A stretch of 64,000 bases of DNA, taken from assembly GCF_000974445.1 (NCBI RefSeq), contig NZ_BBOJ01000023.1, forward strand, positions 62,001-126,000. Reading direction: 5' to 3'. A program made the position numbers and the translations under genes. Positions 7,503-16,684 of the stretch are shown piece by piece. This DNA is from Lentzea aerocolonigenes (GTDB taxonomy: Bacteria; Actinomycetota; Actinomycetes; Mycobacteriales; Pseudonocardiaceae). Under the pieces are notes generated by a model that did not search any database, was not told where the DNA came from, and saw only the letters and a list, made by a program, of their open reading frames with translations. The stretch's first letter is position 1, and each line of letters opens with the position of its first letter.

Positions 7503-9575
7503 CTAGTTCAGCGCCACCTTGAGAATCTTCGTGTTGCTGTTGCCGGCCGTGGAGTCCTTGTCACCATTGGACGTCGTCACCCACAACGACCCGTCCGGCG
7601 CCGGTTCCGGGGTGCGGAGCCGCCCGTACGTCCCCTGGAAGTGCGACGTCGTGGCGCCGACCGACGAGCCGTTGATCTGCATGCGGTACAGGCGTTCGCC
7701 GCGCAGCGCGGCGAGGAACAGCACGTCGTTCACGATCGCCAGGCCCGACGGGGACGCGGAGCCGACCGAGAAGGTCTTCTTCGGCGCCACGTAGCCGCCG
7801 CACGAGCCGCTGGTGCCCTCACAGGCCGGCCAGCCGTAGTTGCCGCCCTTCTGCAGCAGGTTGACCTCGTCCATGTTCGAGTTGCCGAGCTCTGCCTGCC
7901 ACATGCGGCCCTGCGAGTCCACGGCGAGGCCCTGGACGTTGCGGTGGCCGTAGGTCCAGACGTAGCGCGCGTTGCCGCCCTCGCTGACGAACGGGTTGTC
8001 CGAAGGCGCTGAGCCGTCCGGGTTGAGGCGCAGCACCTTGCCGCCCAGGTTCTGCTTGTTCTGGGCGTTGTTGCCGTTCTGGCCGTCGCCGGTGCCCGCG
8101 TAGAGCTTGCCGTCGGCGCCGAAGCGCAGGCGGCCGCCGTTGTGGAACTTGTTGCGGGGGATGCCGGTCAGCAGCGTCTGCCAGCCGGTGAGGGTGTTGC
8201 CCTCGATCTTGGCGCGCACGATCCGGTTGTCCGAAGAGGACGTGTGGTAGACGTAGATCAGGCCGTCCGCGGAGAACGTCGGCGACAGTTCGATGCCGAG
8301 CAGGCCACCCTCGCCGTTGGTGCCGGACACACCCGGAACCTTGCCCAGCGTCGTTTTGGTGCCCGACGGCGTGATCCGCACGATGTCCTGCGCGTCGCGG
8401 CGCGAGTAGAGGCCGTCGCCGTTCGGCAGGAACGCGAGGCCCCACGGGACGTCGTTGTCGGCCGCGATCTGCGTGACGGCGCCGACCTGGTCGCCGCCGG
8501 AGCGGGTCTTGACGGTCACCGCGTTGGAGGCGGGCGAGACGTTGCCGACGGCGTCGAAGGCCTTGACCGTGAAGGTGTACTCGGTGTTCGCGGTGCGGCC
8601 GCCGATCGTCGCGGACGTGCCGGTCGCGTCACCGACCTTGGTGGCGCCGGTGTAGATCTCGTAGCGCGTCACGCCCACGTTGTCGGTGGCCGGGTCCCAG
8701 GCCAGCGAGACCGAGTTCGCCGTGGCGCCCGTCGAACGCAGGTTCTTCGGCGCGGTCGGCGGGATCGGGTCGTCCTGCGCGGGTGGTGTCTTGAACTCCG
8801 CGGTGTTGGACGCCTGCGACACGTTGCCCGCCGCGTCCCGCGCGTTGACGTAGAAGCCGTAGCTCACGTTCGGCTTGAGGCCGGTCATGACCGTCGTCAA
8901 AGTGTTGGCCGGCACCGTTTTCTGGAACTGGCCGAGGTTGTAGATGTCGTACGAGGTGACCGCGACGTTGTCGGCCGCGGCCTTCCACGTCAGCTTCGCC
9001 GAGTCGGACTTGATCTCCGACGCCACGAGGTCGGACGGCGGTGACGGCGGCTCCACGTCGGCGGGGCCGGAGTTGCCGAAGACCTGGAACTCCTGCAACG
9101 AATAGCCGTACGACGTGCCGGTGCGGCAACGGGTCGTGCCGTACATCCGGACGTACCGCCCGCGGCCGGTGACCGTGAGGTCCTCCACGCCGCCCTTGCC
9201 GTCGGCGGTGCTGTGGATCGACGTCCACGTCGAGTCGTTCTCCGAGGTCTCGACGCGGTAGGCCTTGGCGCAGGAGAGATCCCACTGCAACCGGACGCGG
9301 CTGATGTTCGCGGACGCGCCGAGGTCGACGCGGACCCAGGCCGGGTCGGTGTTCGACTTGCTGGCCCAGCGGGTGCCCGCGTTGCCGTCGAAGGCGTTGG
9401 CCGGGGCGTAGTTCGCGCCGCCGGACGCCGACTCGGTCGCGGGTTTGCCTTGGGACAGCAGGACATCCGCGGCGGCTGCCTGAGGCGCAGCGGAAACGAG
9501 CGAGGTCACCGCCACTGCGAGCGCAGTGGCCAGGATGCCGGTCTTGCCCGGCAACCGCCGTGAACGGGGTGCCAC
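7503..9575 (-). CDS. Secreted PQQ-type sugar dehydrogenase with F5/8C and two FN3 domains
   Basis: 690 aa. Signal peptide at about 1-36 (basic start, hydrophobic core, AAPQAAAA). A discoidin/F5-8 type C carbohydrate-binding domain at about 37-170 contains SQGKPATESASG, AFDGNAGTRWAS and WVRVDLGASANISRVRL. Two fibronectin type III repeats follow (about 175-265 and 272-358), each with a DNVxVTxYxIY pattern. The C-terminal glucose/sorbosone dehydrogenase beta-propeller at about 365-690 contains VPWGLAFLPNGDGLYSRRD, GGLLGIELSPTF, FHNGGRLRFGADGKLY and YGHRNVQGLAVD. Such enzymes oxidise sugars with pyrroloquinoline quinone outside the cell. The attached domains suggest anchoring to a polysaccharide. 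PQQ dependence is inferred from the family. Confidence 0.9.
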   Translation of the reverse strand: MAPRSRRLPGKTGILATALAVAVTSLVSAAPQAAAADVLLSQGKPATESASGGANYAPANAFDGNAGTRWASKSNTDPAWVRVDLGASANISRVRLQWDLSCAKAYRVETSENDSTWTSIHSTADGKGGVEDLTVTGRGRYVRMYGTTRCRTGTSYGYSLQEFQVFGNSGPADVEPPSPPSDLVASEIKSDSAKLTWKAAADNVAVTSYDIYNLGQFQKTVPANTLTTVMTGLKPNVSYGFYVNARDAAGNVSQASNTAEFKTPPAQDDPIPPTAPKNLRSTGATANSVSLAWDPATDNVGVTRYEIYTGATKVGDATGTSATIGGRTANTEYTFTVKAFDAVGNVSPASNAVTVKTRSGGDQVGAVTQIAADNDVPWGLAFLPNGDGLYSRRDAQDIVRITPSGTKTTLGKVPGVSGTNGEGGLLGIELSPTFSADGLIYVYHTSSSDNRIVRAKIEGNTLTGWQTLLTGIPRNKFHNGGRLRFGADGKLYAGTGDGQNGNNAQNKQNLGGKVLRLNPDGSAPSDNPFVSEGGNARYVWTYGHRNVQGLAVDSQGRMWQAELGNSNMDEVNLLQKGGNYGWPACEGTSGSCGGYVAPKKTFSVGSASPSGLAIVNDVLFLAALRGERLYRMQINGSSVGATTSHFQGTYGRLRTPEPAPDGSLWVTTSNGDKDSTAGNSNTKILKVALN

Positions 9576-9662
9576 AGGAGCCTCCCACTTTCGTAAGGGA
9601 ACGGGTCGGGCGGCGGCATTGCGTTCGGCACGGCGGCGGGTGTACGAGTGTTACAGAAAAAC

Positions 9663-9676
9663 CGTAAACGTTTTCG
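9663..9676. promoter_or_regulatory. LacI-type operator upstream of the sugar importer
   Basis: CGTAAACGTTTTCG is a CG-centred inverted repeat (core AAACGTTT, 6 of 7 pairs matching), the shape typical of LacI/GalR-family sites. It lies 35 nt before the start of the substrate-binding lipoprotein, whose operon ends with a LacI-family gene. The rest of the gap 9576-9710 holds the divergent promoters. Confidence 0.6.
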
Positions 9677-9710
9677 AGCGCCAGGTCCAGAGTCAGTTAG
9701 GGAGCCCGAG

Positions 9711-10904
9711 ATGCGCTGGACAAGGAAGTTACGGCTCGTCGTCCCCGCCCTGCTGGTCGTCACCGCGTGCGGTGCGCCGGAGATGCCGCAGACGCAGAAC
9801 GCACCCGCCACAGTCCCGGACAAGCCGGCGAAACCGGTCGAGCTCAACGTGCTCGACGTCGCCGGCAACCTGCAGCTCACCCAAGGCATGATCGACGAGT
9901 TCGTGAAGGCGAACCCCGACTTCGTCAGCAAGGTCAACTACACCAAGGCGACCGCGCCGGACATGCCGGGCAAGCTCAAGGCCGAGCAGAACTCCGGCAC
10001 CTCCCAGACCCACCTCGTGCTCACCGGTACCGACGGATTGTCGTCCGTCGTCGAGCAGAAGCTCGTCTACGAACTGCTCCCCGGATTTTCGGCGAAGCTG
10101 CCCGACCTCGAGAAGACCTACCTGCCGCCCGCCTGGGAGATGCAGAAACTCGCGCAGGGCCAGGGTGTCGCCGTCACCTACTACCCCGCCGGCCCACTGC
10201 TCGAGTACGACCCGGCCAAGGTCCCCACGCCCCCGTCGTCCCCCGCCGAACTGCTGGAGTGGGCCAAGGCGCACCCCGGCAAGTTCCAGTACGCACGGCC
10301 GGCGAACTCCGGTCCCGGCAGGACGTTCCTGATGGGACTGCCGTACCTGCTCGGCGACTCCGACCCCAAGGACCCGGAGAAGGGCTGGGACAAGACCTGG
10401 GCGTACCTCAAGGATCTCGGCCAGTACGTGGACAGCTACCCCGGCGGCACGACCGACGTCATGAAGAACCTCGCGAACGGCACGTCGTGGATGGTCGCCT
10501 CCACCACCGGCTGGGACATCAACCCGCGCGTGCTCGGCTCGGTGCCGGAGGGCATGAAGATCGCGACGTTCAAGGGTTTCCACTGGGTCACCGACGCGCA
10601 CTACGCCGTGGTGCCCAAGGGTGTCTCGCAGGACGTGCTGTCGGCGAACCTGGCTCTGATCAAGTTCATGCTGGACCCCAAGCAGCAGGCGAAGGCGTAC
10701 GACAAGGGGTACTTCTACCCCGGCCCGGCGGTCAAGGACGTCACGCTCGACATGGCACCGCAGGAGTCGAAGGACGCGATCGCGAAGTTCGGGCGAGCCG
10801 AGTACGACAAGCTGATCGCCGACAACCCTAAGGAGACCTCGCTCCCAGCCGCGCAGCAGGTCAAGGCGTTCCAGCGGTGGGACCGAGAGATCGGGAAGAA
10901 GTAG
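9711..10904 (+). CDS. ABC importer substrate-binding lipoprotein
   Basis: 397 aa. The signal MRWTRKLRLVVPALLVVTAC ends in a good lipobox (VTAC, lipidated Cys 20), so the protein is tethered outside the membrane. The mature part is an extracellular solute-binding fold: ELNVLDVAGNLQLTQGMIDEF, DGLSSVVEQKLVYELLP, LPPAWEMQKLAQGQGVAVTYY, NGTSWMVASTTGW, PQESKDAIAKFGRAEYDKL. It resembles the spermidine/YnjB-like group more than classical maltose binders. It is first in a four-gene importer operon with a LacI regulator last. The substrate is probably a sugar or small organic compound, by inference from the regulator. Start ATG 9711 with AGGGAG upstream. Confidence 0.88.
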   Translation: MRWTRKLRLVVPALLVVTACGAPEMPQTQNAPATVPDKPAKPVELNVLDVAGNLQLTQGMIDEFVKANPDFVSKVNYTKATAPDMPGKLKAEQNSGTSQTHLVLTGTDGLSSVVEQKLVYELLPGFSAKLPDLEKTYLPPAWEMQKLAQGQGVAVTYYPAGPLLEYDPAKVPTPPSSPAELLEWAKAHPGKFQYARPANSGPGRTFLMGLPYLLGDSDPKDPEKGWDKTWAYLKDLGQYVDSYPGGTTDVMKNLANGTSWMVASTTGWDINPRVLGSVPEGMKIATFKGFHWVTDAHYAVVPKGVSQDVLSANLALIKFMLDPKQQAKAYDKGYFYPGPAVKDVTLDMAPQESKDAIAKFGRAEYDKLIADNPKETSLPAAQQVKAFQRWDREIGKK

Positions 10905-11959
10905 TGGCGGGGCAACGCTTCGCGGAGCTGCACCTCGACCGCGTGCAGCGCGCGTTCGGCGACACCGTTGCCCTCAAGGGCATGGACCTGACGATCAAGG
11001 GCGGCGAGTTCGTCGCCCTGCTCGGCCCGTCCGGCTGCGGGAAGTCGACCGCGCTCAACTGCCTCGCGGGCCTGCTGCCGTTGACCGGCGGGCGGATCAC
11101 GCTGGACGGCAAGCGCATCGACGACCTGCCGCCCGAGAAGCGCGGGTTCGGCATGGTGTTCCAGAACTACGCGTTGTTCCCGCACATGTCGGTGCGGCGC
11201 AACATCGGGTTCGGCCTGTCCATGCGCAAGACGCCGAAGCAGGAGCTCGCCCGGCGGGTGGACGAGGCCGTCCGGCTGGTCCAGCTGGAGGAGCACCAGC
11301 ACAAGTTCCCCGCCCAGCTCTCCGGCGGCCAGCAGCAACGGGTGGCGATCGCGCGCGCCATCGTGCTCGAACCACCGCTGGTGCTGATGGACGAGCCACT
11401 GTCCAATCTGGACGCTGCCCTGCGCCTGGAGATGCGCACGGAGATCCGCAGACTGCACCAGTCGCTCGGGCTCACCACGGTCTACGTGACGCACGACCAG
11501 GAGGAGGCACTGGCACTCGCCGACCGGCTCGTGGTGCTGCGGCTGGGCGAGGTGCAGCAGGTCGGTTCACCGGAGGAGGTCTACGCGCACCCCGTCAACC
11601 GGTACGTGGCGGGGTTCATGGGCTACCGCAACATGATCCCGGTGACGGTGACGGCGCAGGACGACGAGCACGCGACCGTGCGGGCTGACGGCGTCGAACT
11701 CGTTGGTGTCAAACGGGAAGAACTCGGGGCGCAGGCCGTGGCGGCGGTGCGGCCGGAGGACTTCACGGTTGTCGCGGAGGTCGGCGCCAACACGCTCGAA
11801 GCGGTCGTCGAGATCGTCGAGTACCACGGCCGCGAGCAGGCGGTCGAGGCACGGCTGGGAGACGGCTCGCAGCTGCACGTCCGCACCACCTCGCGGCTGG
11901 CTCCCGGCGACGCCATCAGGTTGAGGGTGCCGGTCGAACGTGTGCTGGTGTTCGCATGA
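10904..11959 (+). CDS. ABC importer ATP-binding protein (PotA/MalK type)
   Basis: 351 aa from GTG 10904, which overlaps the stop of the lipoprotein gene by one base. Walker A GPSGCGKST (41-49), Q-loop MVFQNYALFPHMSV, signature LSGGQQQRVAIARAI, Walker B LVLMDEPLSNLD and the switch His in VYVTHDQEEALALADR are all intact. The C-terminal part (about 240-351) is a TOBE-like regulatory domain, as in spermidine, iron and sugar importers. It energises the two permeases encoded next. Confidence 0.93.
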   Translation: MAGQRFAELHLDRVQRAFGDTVALKGMDLTIKGGEFVALLGPSGCGKSTALNCLAGLLPLTGGRITLDGKRIDDLPPEKRGFGMVFQNYALFPHMSVRRNIGFGLSMRKTPKQELARRVDEAVRLVQLEEHQHKFPAQLSGGQQQRVAIARAIVLEPPLVLMDEPLSNLDAALRLEMRTEIRRLHQSLGLTTVYVTHDQEEALALADRLVVLRLGEVQQVGSPEEVYAHPVNRYVAGFMGYRNMIPVTVTAQDDEHATVRADGVELVGVKREELGAQAVAAVRPEDFTVVAEVGANTLEAVVEIVEYHGREQAVEARLGDGSQLHVRTTSRLAPGDAIRLRVPVERVLVFA

Positions 11960-12846
11960 CGACGGTCGTGGAGCGTGCGTCGCTCAAGCACCGGCTCGCC
12001 GAGAAGGGCGTCGACCGGGTGCTGTGGCTGCTCGTGCCGGGCGCGGTGTTCGTGGTGCTGCTGTTCGTCTACCCGTTCCTGTACGGGCTGCAACTCTCGT
12101 TCCAGCCGAAGGGCGGCGGCAGCCCGTTCCAGAACTACGTCACGTTCTTCTCCGACGACTACCTCGCCGAGACCGTCTGGATCACGCTGCGGCTCGGGTT
12201 GCCGGCCGCGTTGTTCAACGTGCTGGCGTCCATCCCGATCGCGTTCCGGATGCGCGGCCGGTTCCGGGGCAAGCGGGCGCTCACGACCCTGCTGGTCGTC
12301 CCGATCACGCTCGGCACCGTGCTGACGGCCGAAGGGCTGCTCGCGTTCTTCGGGCCCACGGGGTGGTTCAACCGCATCTGGATCGCACTGGGCGCGGACG
12401 AACCGGCGAAGCTCACGCACAACTACTGGGGCGTGCTGTTCAGCCTGATCATCACCGGGTTCCCGTTCGCGTTCCTGCTGACGCTGTCGTACCTGTCCGG
12501 CATCGACCCGACGCTGGAACAGGCGGCCGCGACGCTGGGAGCGTCGAAACGGCAACGGTTCCGGACCATCACGATGCCGTTGCTGGCACCCGGTCTCGCC
12601 GTCACGTTCTGCCTCTCGTTCGTGCTCGCGTTCTCGGTGTTCCCGTCGGCGGTGATGGTCGGCAACCCGGCGGGCGAGACGCACGTGATGTCGATCGCCG
12701 CGTACGAGACGGCTTTGCGGGACAACGACTTCGCGCTGGGCTCGGCGATCGCGATGCTGATGGCACTGGTGATGCTGGTCGTGATCGGCGTGGTGCTGAT
12801 CTGGCGCACGACCCTGTACCGCGGCGCGACGGGAGGCAAGGGATGA
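11956..12846 (+). CDS. ABC importer permease, first subunit
   Basis: 296 aa with about six membrane helices, starting at an ATGA overlap with the ATPase gene. Helices include VLWLLVPGAVFVVLLFVYPF and LGLPAALFNVLASIPIAFRM. The cytoplasmic EAA loop that contacts the ATPase is LEQAAATLGASKRQRFRTI followed by TMPLLAPGL. It belongs to the binding-protein-dependent MetI-like permease family (PotB/ThiP-like). Confidence 0.9.
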   Translation: MTTVVERASLKHRLAEKGVDRVLWLLVPGAVFVVLLFVYPFLYGLQLSFQPKGGGSPFQNYVTFFSDDYLAETVWITLRLGLPAALFNVLASIPIAFRMRGRFRGKRALTTLLVVPITLGTVLTAEGLLAFFGPTGWFNRIWIALGADEPAKLTHNYWGVLFSLIITGFPFAFLLTLSYLSGIDPTLEQAAATLGASKRQRFRTITMPLLAPGLAVTFCLSFVLAFSVFPSAVMVGNPAGETHVMSIAAYETALRDNDFALGSAIAMLMALVMLVVIGVVLIWRTTLYRGATGGKG

Positions 12847-13661
12847 AGGCACGTCCGGTCACGTGGCTGACCTGGGGCGCTCTGGCGTTCTTCATGCTGA
12901 ACCTCGCCGGGATCGTCGGCGCCGTCGTCACGAACTCGTTCGCCGAGTCGTGGTTCGGCACCTGGCTGCCGAACGGGTACACGGGCAAGTGGTACGGCGA
13001 GGCGTGGCGCGACTACCGGCTGCTGGACGTGCTGGTGGTGACGTTCCAGGTCGCGATCGCGGTCGTCGTCATCTCCGTCCTGATCGGAGTCCCGACGGCC
13101 TACGCCCTGGCGCGCCGCACGTTCCCCGGCAAGAAGCTGCTCAACGTGCTGTTCCTGCTGCCGATCCTGATGCCGCCGATGACGTACGGCATCCCGCTCG
13201 CGACGGTGCTGTACAAGTTCCACCTGGCGGGCAGCATGGCGGGCGTGATCGCGGCGAACCTCGTGCCCGCGGTGCCGTTCGTCGTGCTGACGATGACGCC
13301 GTTCATCGAGCAGATCGATACGAAGATCGAGTCGGCGGCACGCATGTGCGGCGCGAACACCTTCGCCATCTTCACGCGTGTGCTGGCCCCTTTGCTGGTG
13401 CCCGGCATCCTCGCGGCGTCGATCCTGGTGCTCGTGCGGACGGTGGGCATGTTCGAGCTGACGTTCCTCACCGCGGGCCCGACCAGCCAGACCCTGGTCG
13501 TGTCGCTGTACGAGGCGATGTCGTCGGCGGGCATCCGGCCACAACAGATGGTCGACTCGATGGCGGTGATCTACACAGGATCGATGCTCGTGCTGCTCGT
13601 GATCGCACTGCGGTTCGTGAACCCGACACAGCTCGTGACCAGACTCAAGGATCCTTCCTGA
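12843..13661 (+). CDS. ABC importer permease, second subunit
   Basis: 272 aa, MetI-like fold with about six helices, again starting in an ATGA overlap. The EAA loop reads IESAARMCGANTFAIFTRV followed by LAPLLVPGI. Helices include VVTFQVAIAVVVISVLIGVP and LLNVLFLLPILMPPMTYG. It pairs with the preceding permease as a heterodimer. Confidence 0.9.
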   Translation: MKARPVTWLTWGALAFFMLNLAGIVGAVVTNSFAESWFGTWLPNGYTGKWYGEAWRDYRLLDVLVVTFQVAIAVVVISVLIGVPTAYALARRTFPGKKLLNVLFLLPILMPPMTYGIPLATVLYKFHLAGSMAGVIAANLVPAVPFVVLTMTPFIEQIDTKIESAARMCGANTFAIFTRVLAPLLVPGILAASILVLVRTVGMFELTFLTAGPTSQTLVVSLYEAMSSAGIRPQQMVDSMAVIYTGSMLVLLVIALRFVNPTQLVTRLKDPS

Positions 13662-13709
13662 CGCCTGACCCGTCATGATTGTTTCAACCGGCACGAGGGT
13701 GAGGTACAA

Positions 13710-14693
13710 GTGGCAGTCACCATCCGCGACGTGGCACGCAGGGCGCACGTATCGGTCGCCACCGTTTCGCGTGCGCTGACATCCCCCGAGCTGGTCCGTC
13801 CGGAGACCAGGTCACGGGTGCTGGCCGCCGCGACGGAGCTCGGCTACCAGCCCAACAGGGCGGCTCGGGGGCTGATCACGGGCAAGACCGGCAACATCGG
13901 CATCGTCGTGCCCGACCTCGACAACCCGTTCTTCACGGGCGTGCTCAAGGCCGTGCAGGCGCGGGCGATGCAGGCCGACTACGCGGTGTTCGTGGCGGAC
14001 AGCGACGAGGACCCGGTCACCGAGGCCAAGCTCGTGCACGCGATGGCCAAACAGGTCGACGGCGTGGTGCTGTGCGCGCCGGGTCTGGAGGACTCGCAGA
14101 TCTACGAGGTGGCGGGCGCGACGTCGCTGGTGCTGCTGAACCGGCGCCTGCCCGGCGTGCCCGCCGCGTTGATGGACTCGGCGGGTGGGATGCACGCCGT
14201 CATCGACCACCTCGTCGCATTGGGACACCGGCGGATCGCTTATCTCAACGGCCCTCGCACGTCCTGGTCCAACCAGGAGCGTCGCCGCGGGCTCCTGTCG
14301 GCCGTCGCCCAGCACGACGTGGACCTGGTGGACCTCGGCCCGTTCGCGCCGCGCTACGAGGGCGGACTGCAGGCGGCTGATCTCGCCGTGGCGGCCGACA
14401 CGACGGCGATCGTGGCCTACAACGACATCATGGCGCTCGGCGTGCTGGCGCGGCTGCGGGACCGCGGCATCACGGTGCCCGGTGACGTGTCGGTGACGGG
14501 TTTCGACGACCTCACGTACGCGGCGCTGTGCTCGCCCGCGCTGACGACGGTGGCGATGCCGGTGGCGCAGGCGGGGCGGACGGCGGTGAACCTGTTGCTC
14601 GACTGGCTGGACTCCGACAACACGGAGGTGCCGCAGATCGTGGCGGAGACGCAACTCATCGTGCGCGGAACCACGACACCACCACGGCGGTAG
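13710..14693 (+). CDS. LacI-family transcriptional regulator of the importer operon
   Basis: 327 aa from GTG 13710, with a GAGGGTGAGG ribosome site. The N-terminal LacI helix-turn-helix and hinge are textbook: VTIRDVARRAHVSVATVSRA, LGYQPNRAARGL. A periplasmic-binding-protein-like effector domain follows: IGIVVPDLDNPFFTGVLKAV, LGHRRIAYLNGP, AIVAYNDIMALGVL, VSVTGFDDLTYAAL. It is separated by only 48 nt from the permease gene, so it may be co-transcribed. It probably binds the CG-centred palindrome at 9663-9676. Confidence 0.92.
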   Translation: MAVTIRDVARRAHVSVATVSRALTSPELVRPETRSRVLAAATELGYQPNRAARGLITGKTGNIGIVVPDLDNPFFTGVLKAVQARAMQADYAVFVADSDEDPVTEAKLVHAMAKQVDGVVLCAPGLEDSQIYEVAGATSLVLLNRRLPGVPAALMDSAGGMHAVIDHLVALGHRRIAYLNGPRTSWSNQERRRGLLSAVAQHDVDLVDLGPFAPRYEGGLQAADLAVAADTTAIVAYNDIMALGVLARLRDRGITVPGDVSVTGFDDLTYAALCSPALTTVAMPVAQAGRTAVNLLLDWLDSDNTEVPQIVAETQLIVRGTTTPPRR

Positions 14694-14700
14694 ATACAAG

Positions 14701-14749
14701 GCGGCCCCGGCAAGGCGTCTGGGGGGAGTACGCCGTGAGCCGGGGCCGC
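14701..14749. terminator. Long nested hairpin, bidirectional terminator
   Basis: GCGGCCCCGGC (14701-14711) pairs perfectly with GCCGGGGCCGC (14739-14749). Inside it, GGCGT (14714-14718) pairs with ACGCC (14730-14734), leaving a G-rich loop. It lies between the convergent LacI and FadD genes. The rest of the 175-base gap shows only G-rich sequence and the short palindrome CGTACGTACG near 14860. Confidence 0.65.
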
Positions 14750-14868
14750 GAAAGCGGCTGGGCCCGAGGGGGGAGGGGGCCAAGCGCCGCTGGTGCCCCA
14801 CTCTGCCCTGAGCGGAGAGAAACCGCCAGGGTGGATGTACCTGTTTTTGGATTTCTCGTACGTACGGG

Positions 14869-16650
14869 TTACTCGTAGAGCCCTTCGTACAACCCAGAGT
14901 GAAGGCGGTGCACCACGTTGCGCTTGACCTTCAACGTCGGGGTGAGCTCACCTTCCTCCTGGGACAGATCGCGGGTGAGCAGCACGAACTTCTTCACCTG
15001 CGACACGCTCGCGAAGTGCGAGTTCGCCTCGTCGACGACTTCCTGCACCAGCGCTCGCACTTCCGGGTGACCCACCAATGATTCGACGTCGGTCGGCAAG
15101 CCCTTCGCCGACGCCCACGGCACGATCTCGTCCGCGTCGAGTGTGATCAGAGCCACACAGTAGGGTTTGCGGTCCCCGTACAGGACGGCGTGCGAGATCC
15201 ACCGGGACTGGCGCAGGACGTTCTCCACGTTCGCCGGCGCGATGTTCTTGCCGCCCGCGGTGATGATGATGTCCTTCTTGCGCCCCGTGATCGTGACGAA
15301 ACCGTCCGCGTCGATCTCGCCGAGGTCGCCGGTGTGCAGCCAGCCGTCCTGGATCGTGGCAGCCGTCGCCTCGTCGTTGCGCCAGTAGCCCGCGAAGACG
15401 TGCGGGCCGCGCATCAGCAGTTCGCCGTCCTCCCCCACGCTCATCTCGAGGCCCGCCACGCCGGACGCGCCGACCGAGCCGAGCTTGAAACGATCCAACG
15501 TGTTGATGGTGCCGACAGCGGTGGACTCCGTCATGCCGTAGCCCTCCAGCACCGGCACACCGGCCGCGTGGAAGAACTGCAGCACCTCGCGGGAGATCGG
15601 CGCGGCACCCGACAGCGCCTGCACGAGCCGGCCTCCGAACACCCCGCGCACCTTGGCGAACAGGGCGTCGACCTGCTCGAACGCCGCCGCCATCTCCGGC
15701 GGCACCGGCTCACCGGCCGCACGCCTGCGCCGCACCTCCAGGCCCAGCGTCACCGCCTGCGCGAGCTGCTCGGCGGGCACGGCGGAGGTGACGAACGTGT
15801 AGATCTTCTCGAAGATCCGGGGCACGGAAGGCAGGAAGGTCGGCTTCACCTCGGCGAGCTCCGGCACGATCTGCGCCATGTCGCCGCCGAAGTACGCCAG
15901 CGCGCCGCCGCGGTACATGGTGCCGAACATGATGATCTGCGCGAAGACGTGCGCCAGCGGCAGGAACAGGTAGACCGTGCCGGTCATCGCGTCGATGCGG
16001 GCTTTCTCCGCGACCCGGCACAACGCGACCCAGTTCGCGTTGGTCAGCACGCAGCCCTTGGGCGGGCCGGTGGTGCCCGACGTGTAGATGATCAGGCTCG
16101 GGTCCTCCGGCCTGATCGCGGCACGGCGGACGTCGAGCTCGTCGGCCAGCGGCGAGGTGCGGCCGGTGTCCTGCAGCTCGGCCAGCGTCGGGCGGTCACC
16201 GGCGGGCTCGATCGTGAAAATCGTTCGGAGCTCAGGGAGTTCGGCGCGCACCGACTCGACCTTGACGCACTGGGCCTCGGTCTCGGCCACCACGATCGAC
16301 GCGCCGGAGTCGCCGACCACCCAGGCGATCTCCTCCGGCGCGCTCGACGGGTAGATCGGCACGACGATGCCGCCCGCCGCGAGCACGGCCAGCTCGACCG
16401 CCGTCCACTCGGGACGGGTGTTCGCGAGCACGCAGACCCGGTCGCCCGCCTTCAGTCCGGCGTGGACGAACCCGGACGCGAGGTCCAGCACCAGCTCGGA
16501 GACCTCGGCGTAGGTGTGCTCGGCCCACACCCCGTCCTGCTTGAACCGCCACGCCACCGCGTCCCCGTACGCCTGCTCCGCGAGGAACGGCAGGTCGGCT
16601 ATCCGGCGGACGGCTTGCACCGCGTTCGGGCTGGTGACTCCTGCGGTCAT
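14869..16650 (-). CDS. Long-chain fatty acid-CoA ligase (FadD15-like AMP-binding enzyme)
   Basis: 593 aa, a full-length adenylate-forming acyl-CoA synthetase. The P-loop-like motif is LIIYTSGTTGPPKGCVLTN; further core motifs are EGYGMTESTAVGTINTLDRF (A5), GWLHTGDLGEID (A7) and GRKKDIIITAGGKNIAP (A8 with hinge). The C-terminal Lys is in ELTPTLKVKRNVV. The FadD15 branch activates long-chain fatty acids as acyl-AMP and then acyl-CoA. The start ATG 16650 lies upstream of a 34-nt gap on the other side of which the oxidoreductase gene ends, so the two may be co-transcribed. A second, related ligase sits at 35975-37819. Confidence 0.92.
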   Translation of the reverse strand: MTAGVTSPNAVQAVRRIADLPFLAEQAYGDAVAWRFKQDGVWAEHTYAEVSELVLDLASGFVHAGLKAGDRVCVLANTRPEWTAVELAVLAAGGIVVPIYPSSAPEEIAWVVGDSGASIVVAETEAQCVKVESVRAELPELRTIFTIEPAGDRPTLAELQDTGRTSPLADELDVRRAAIRPEDPSLIIYTSGTTGPPKGCVLTNANWVALCRVAEKARIDAMTGTVYLFLPLAHVFAQIIMFGTMYRGGALAYFGGDMAQIVPELAEVKPTFLPSVPRIFEKIYTFVTSAVPAEQLAQAVTLGLEVRRRRAAGEPVPPEMAAAFEQVDALFAKVRGVFGGRLVQALSGAAPISREVLQFFHAAGVPVLEGYGMTESTAVGTINTLDRFKLGSVGASGVAGLEMSVGEDGELLMRGPHVFAGYWRNDEATAATIQDGWLHTGDLGEIDADGFVTITGRKKDIIITAGGKNIAPANVENVLRQSRWISHAVLYGDRKPYCVALITLDADEIVPWASAKGLPTDVESLVGHPEVRALVQEVVDEANSHFASVSQVKKFVLLTRDLSQEEGELTPTLKVKRNVVHRLHSGLYEGLYE

Positions 16651-16684
16651 GGCGGCTCCTGCTCGTCGGGGGCGGAGGGATCCT

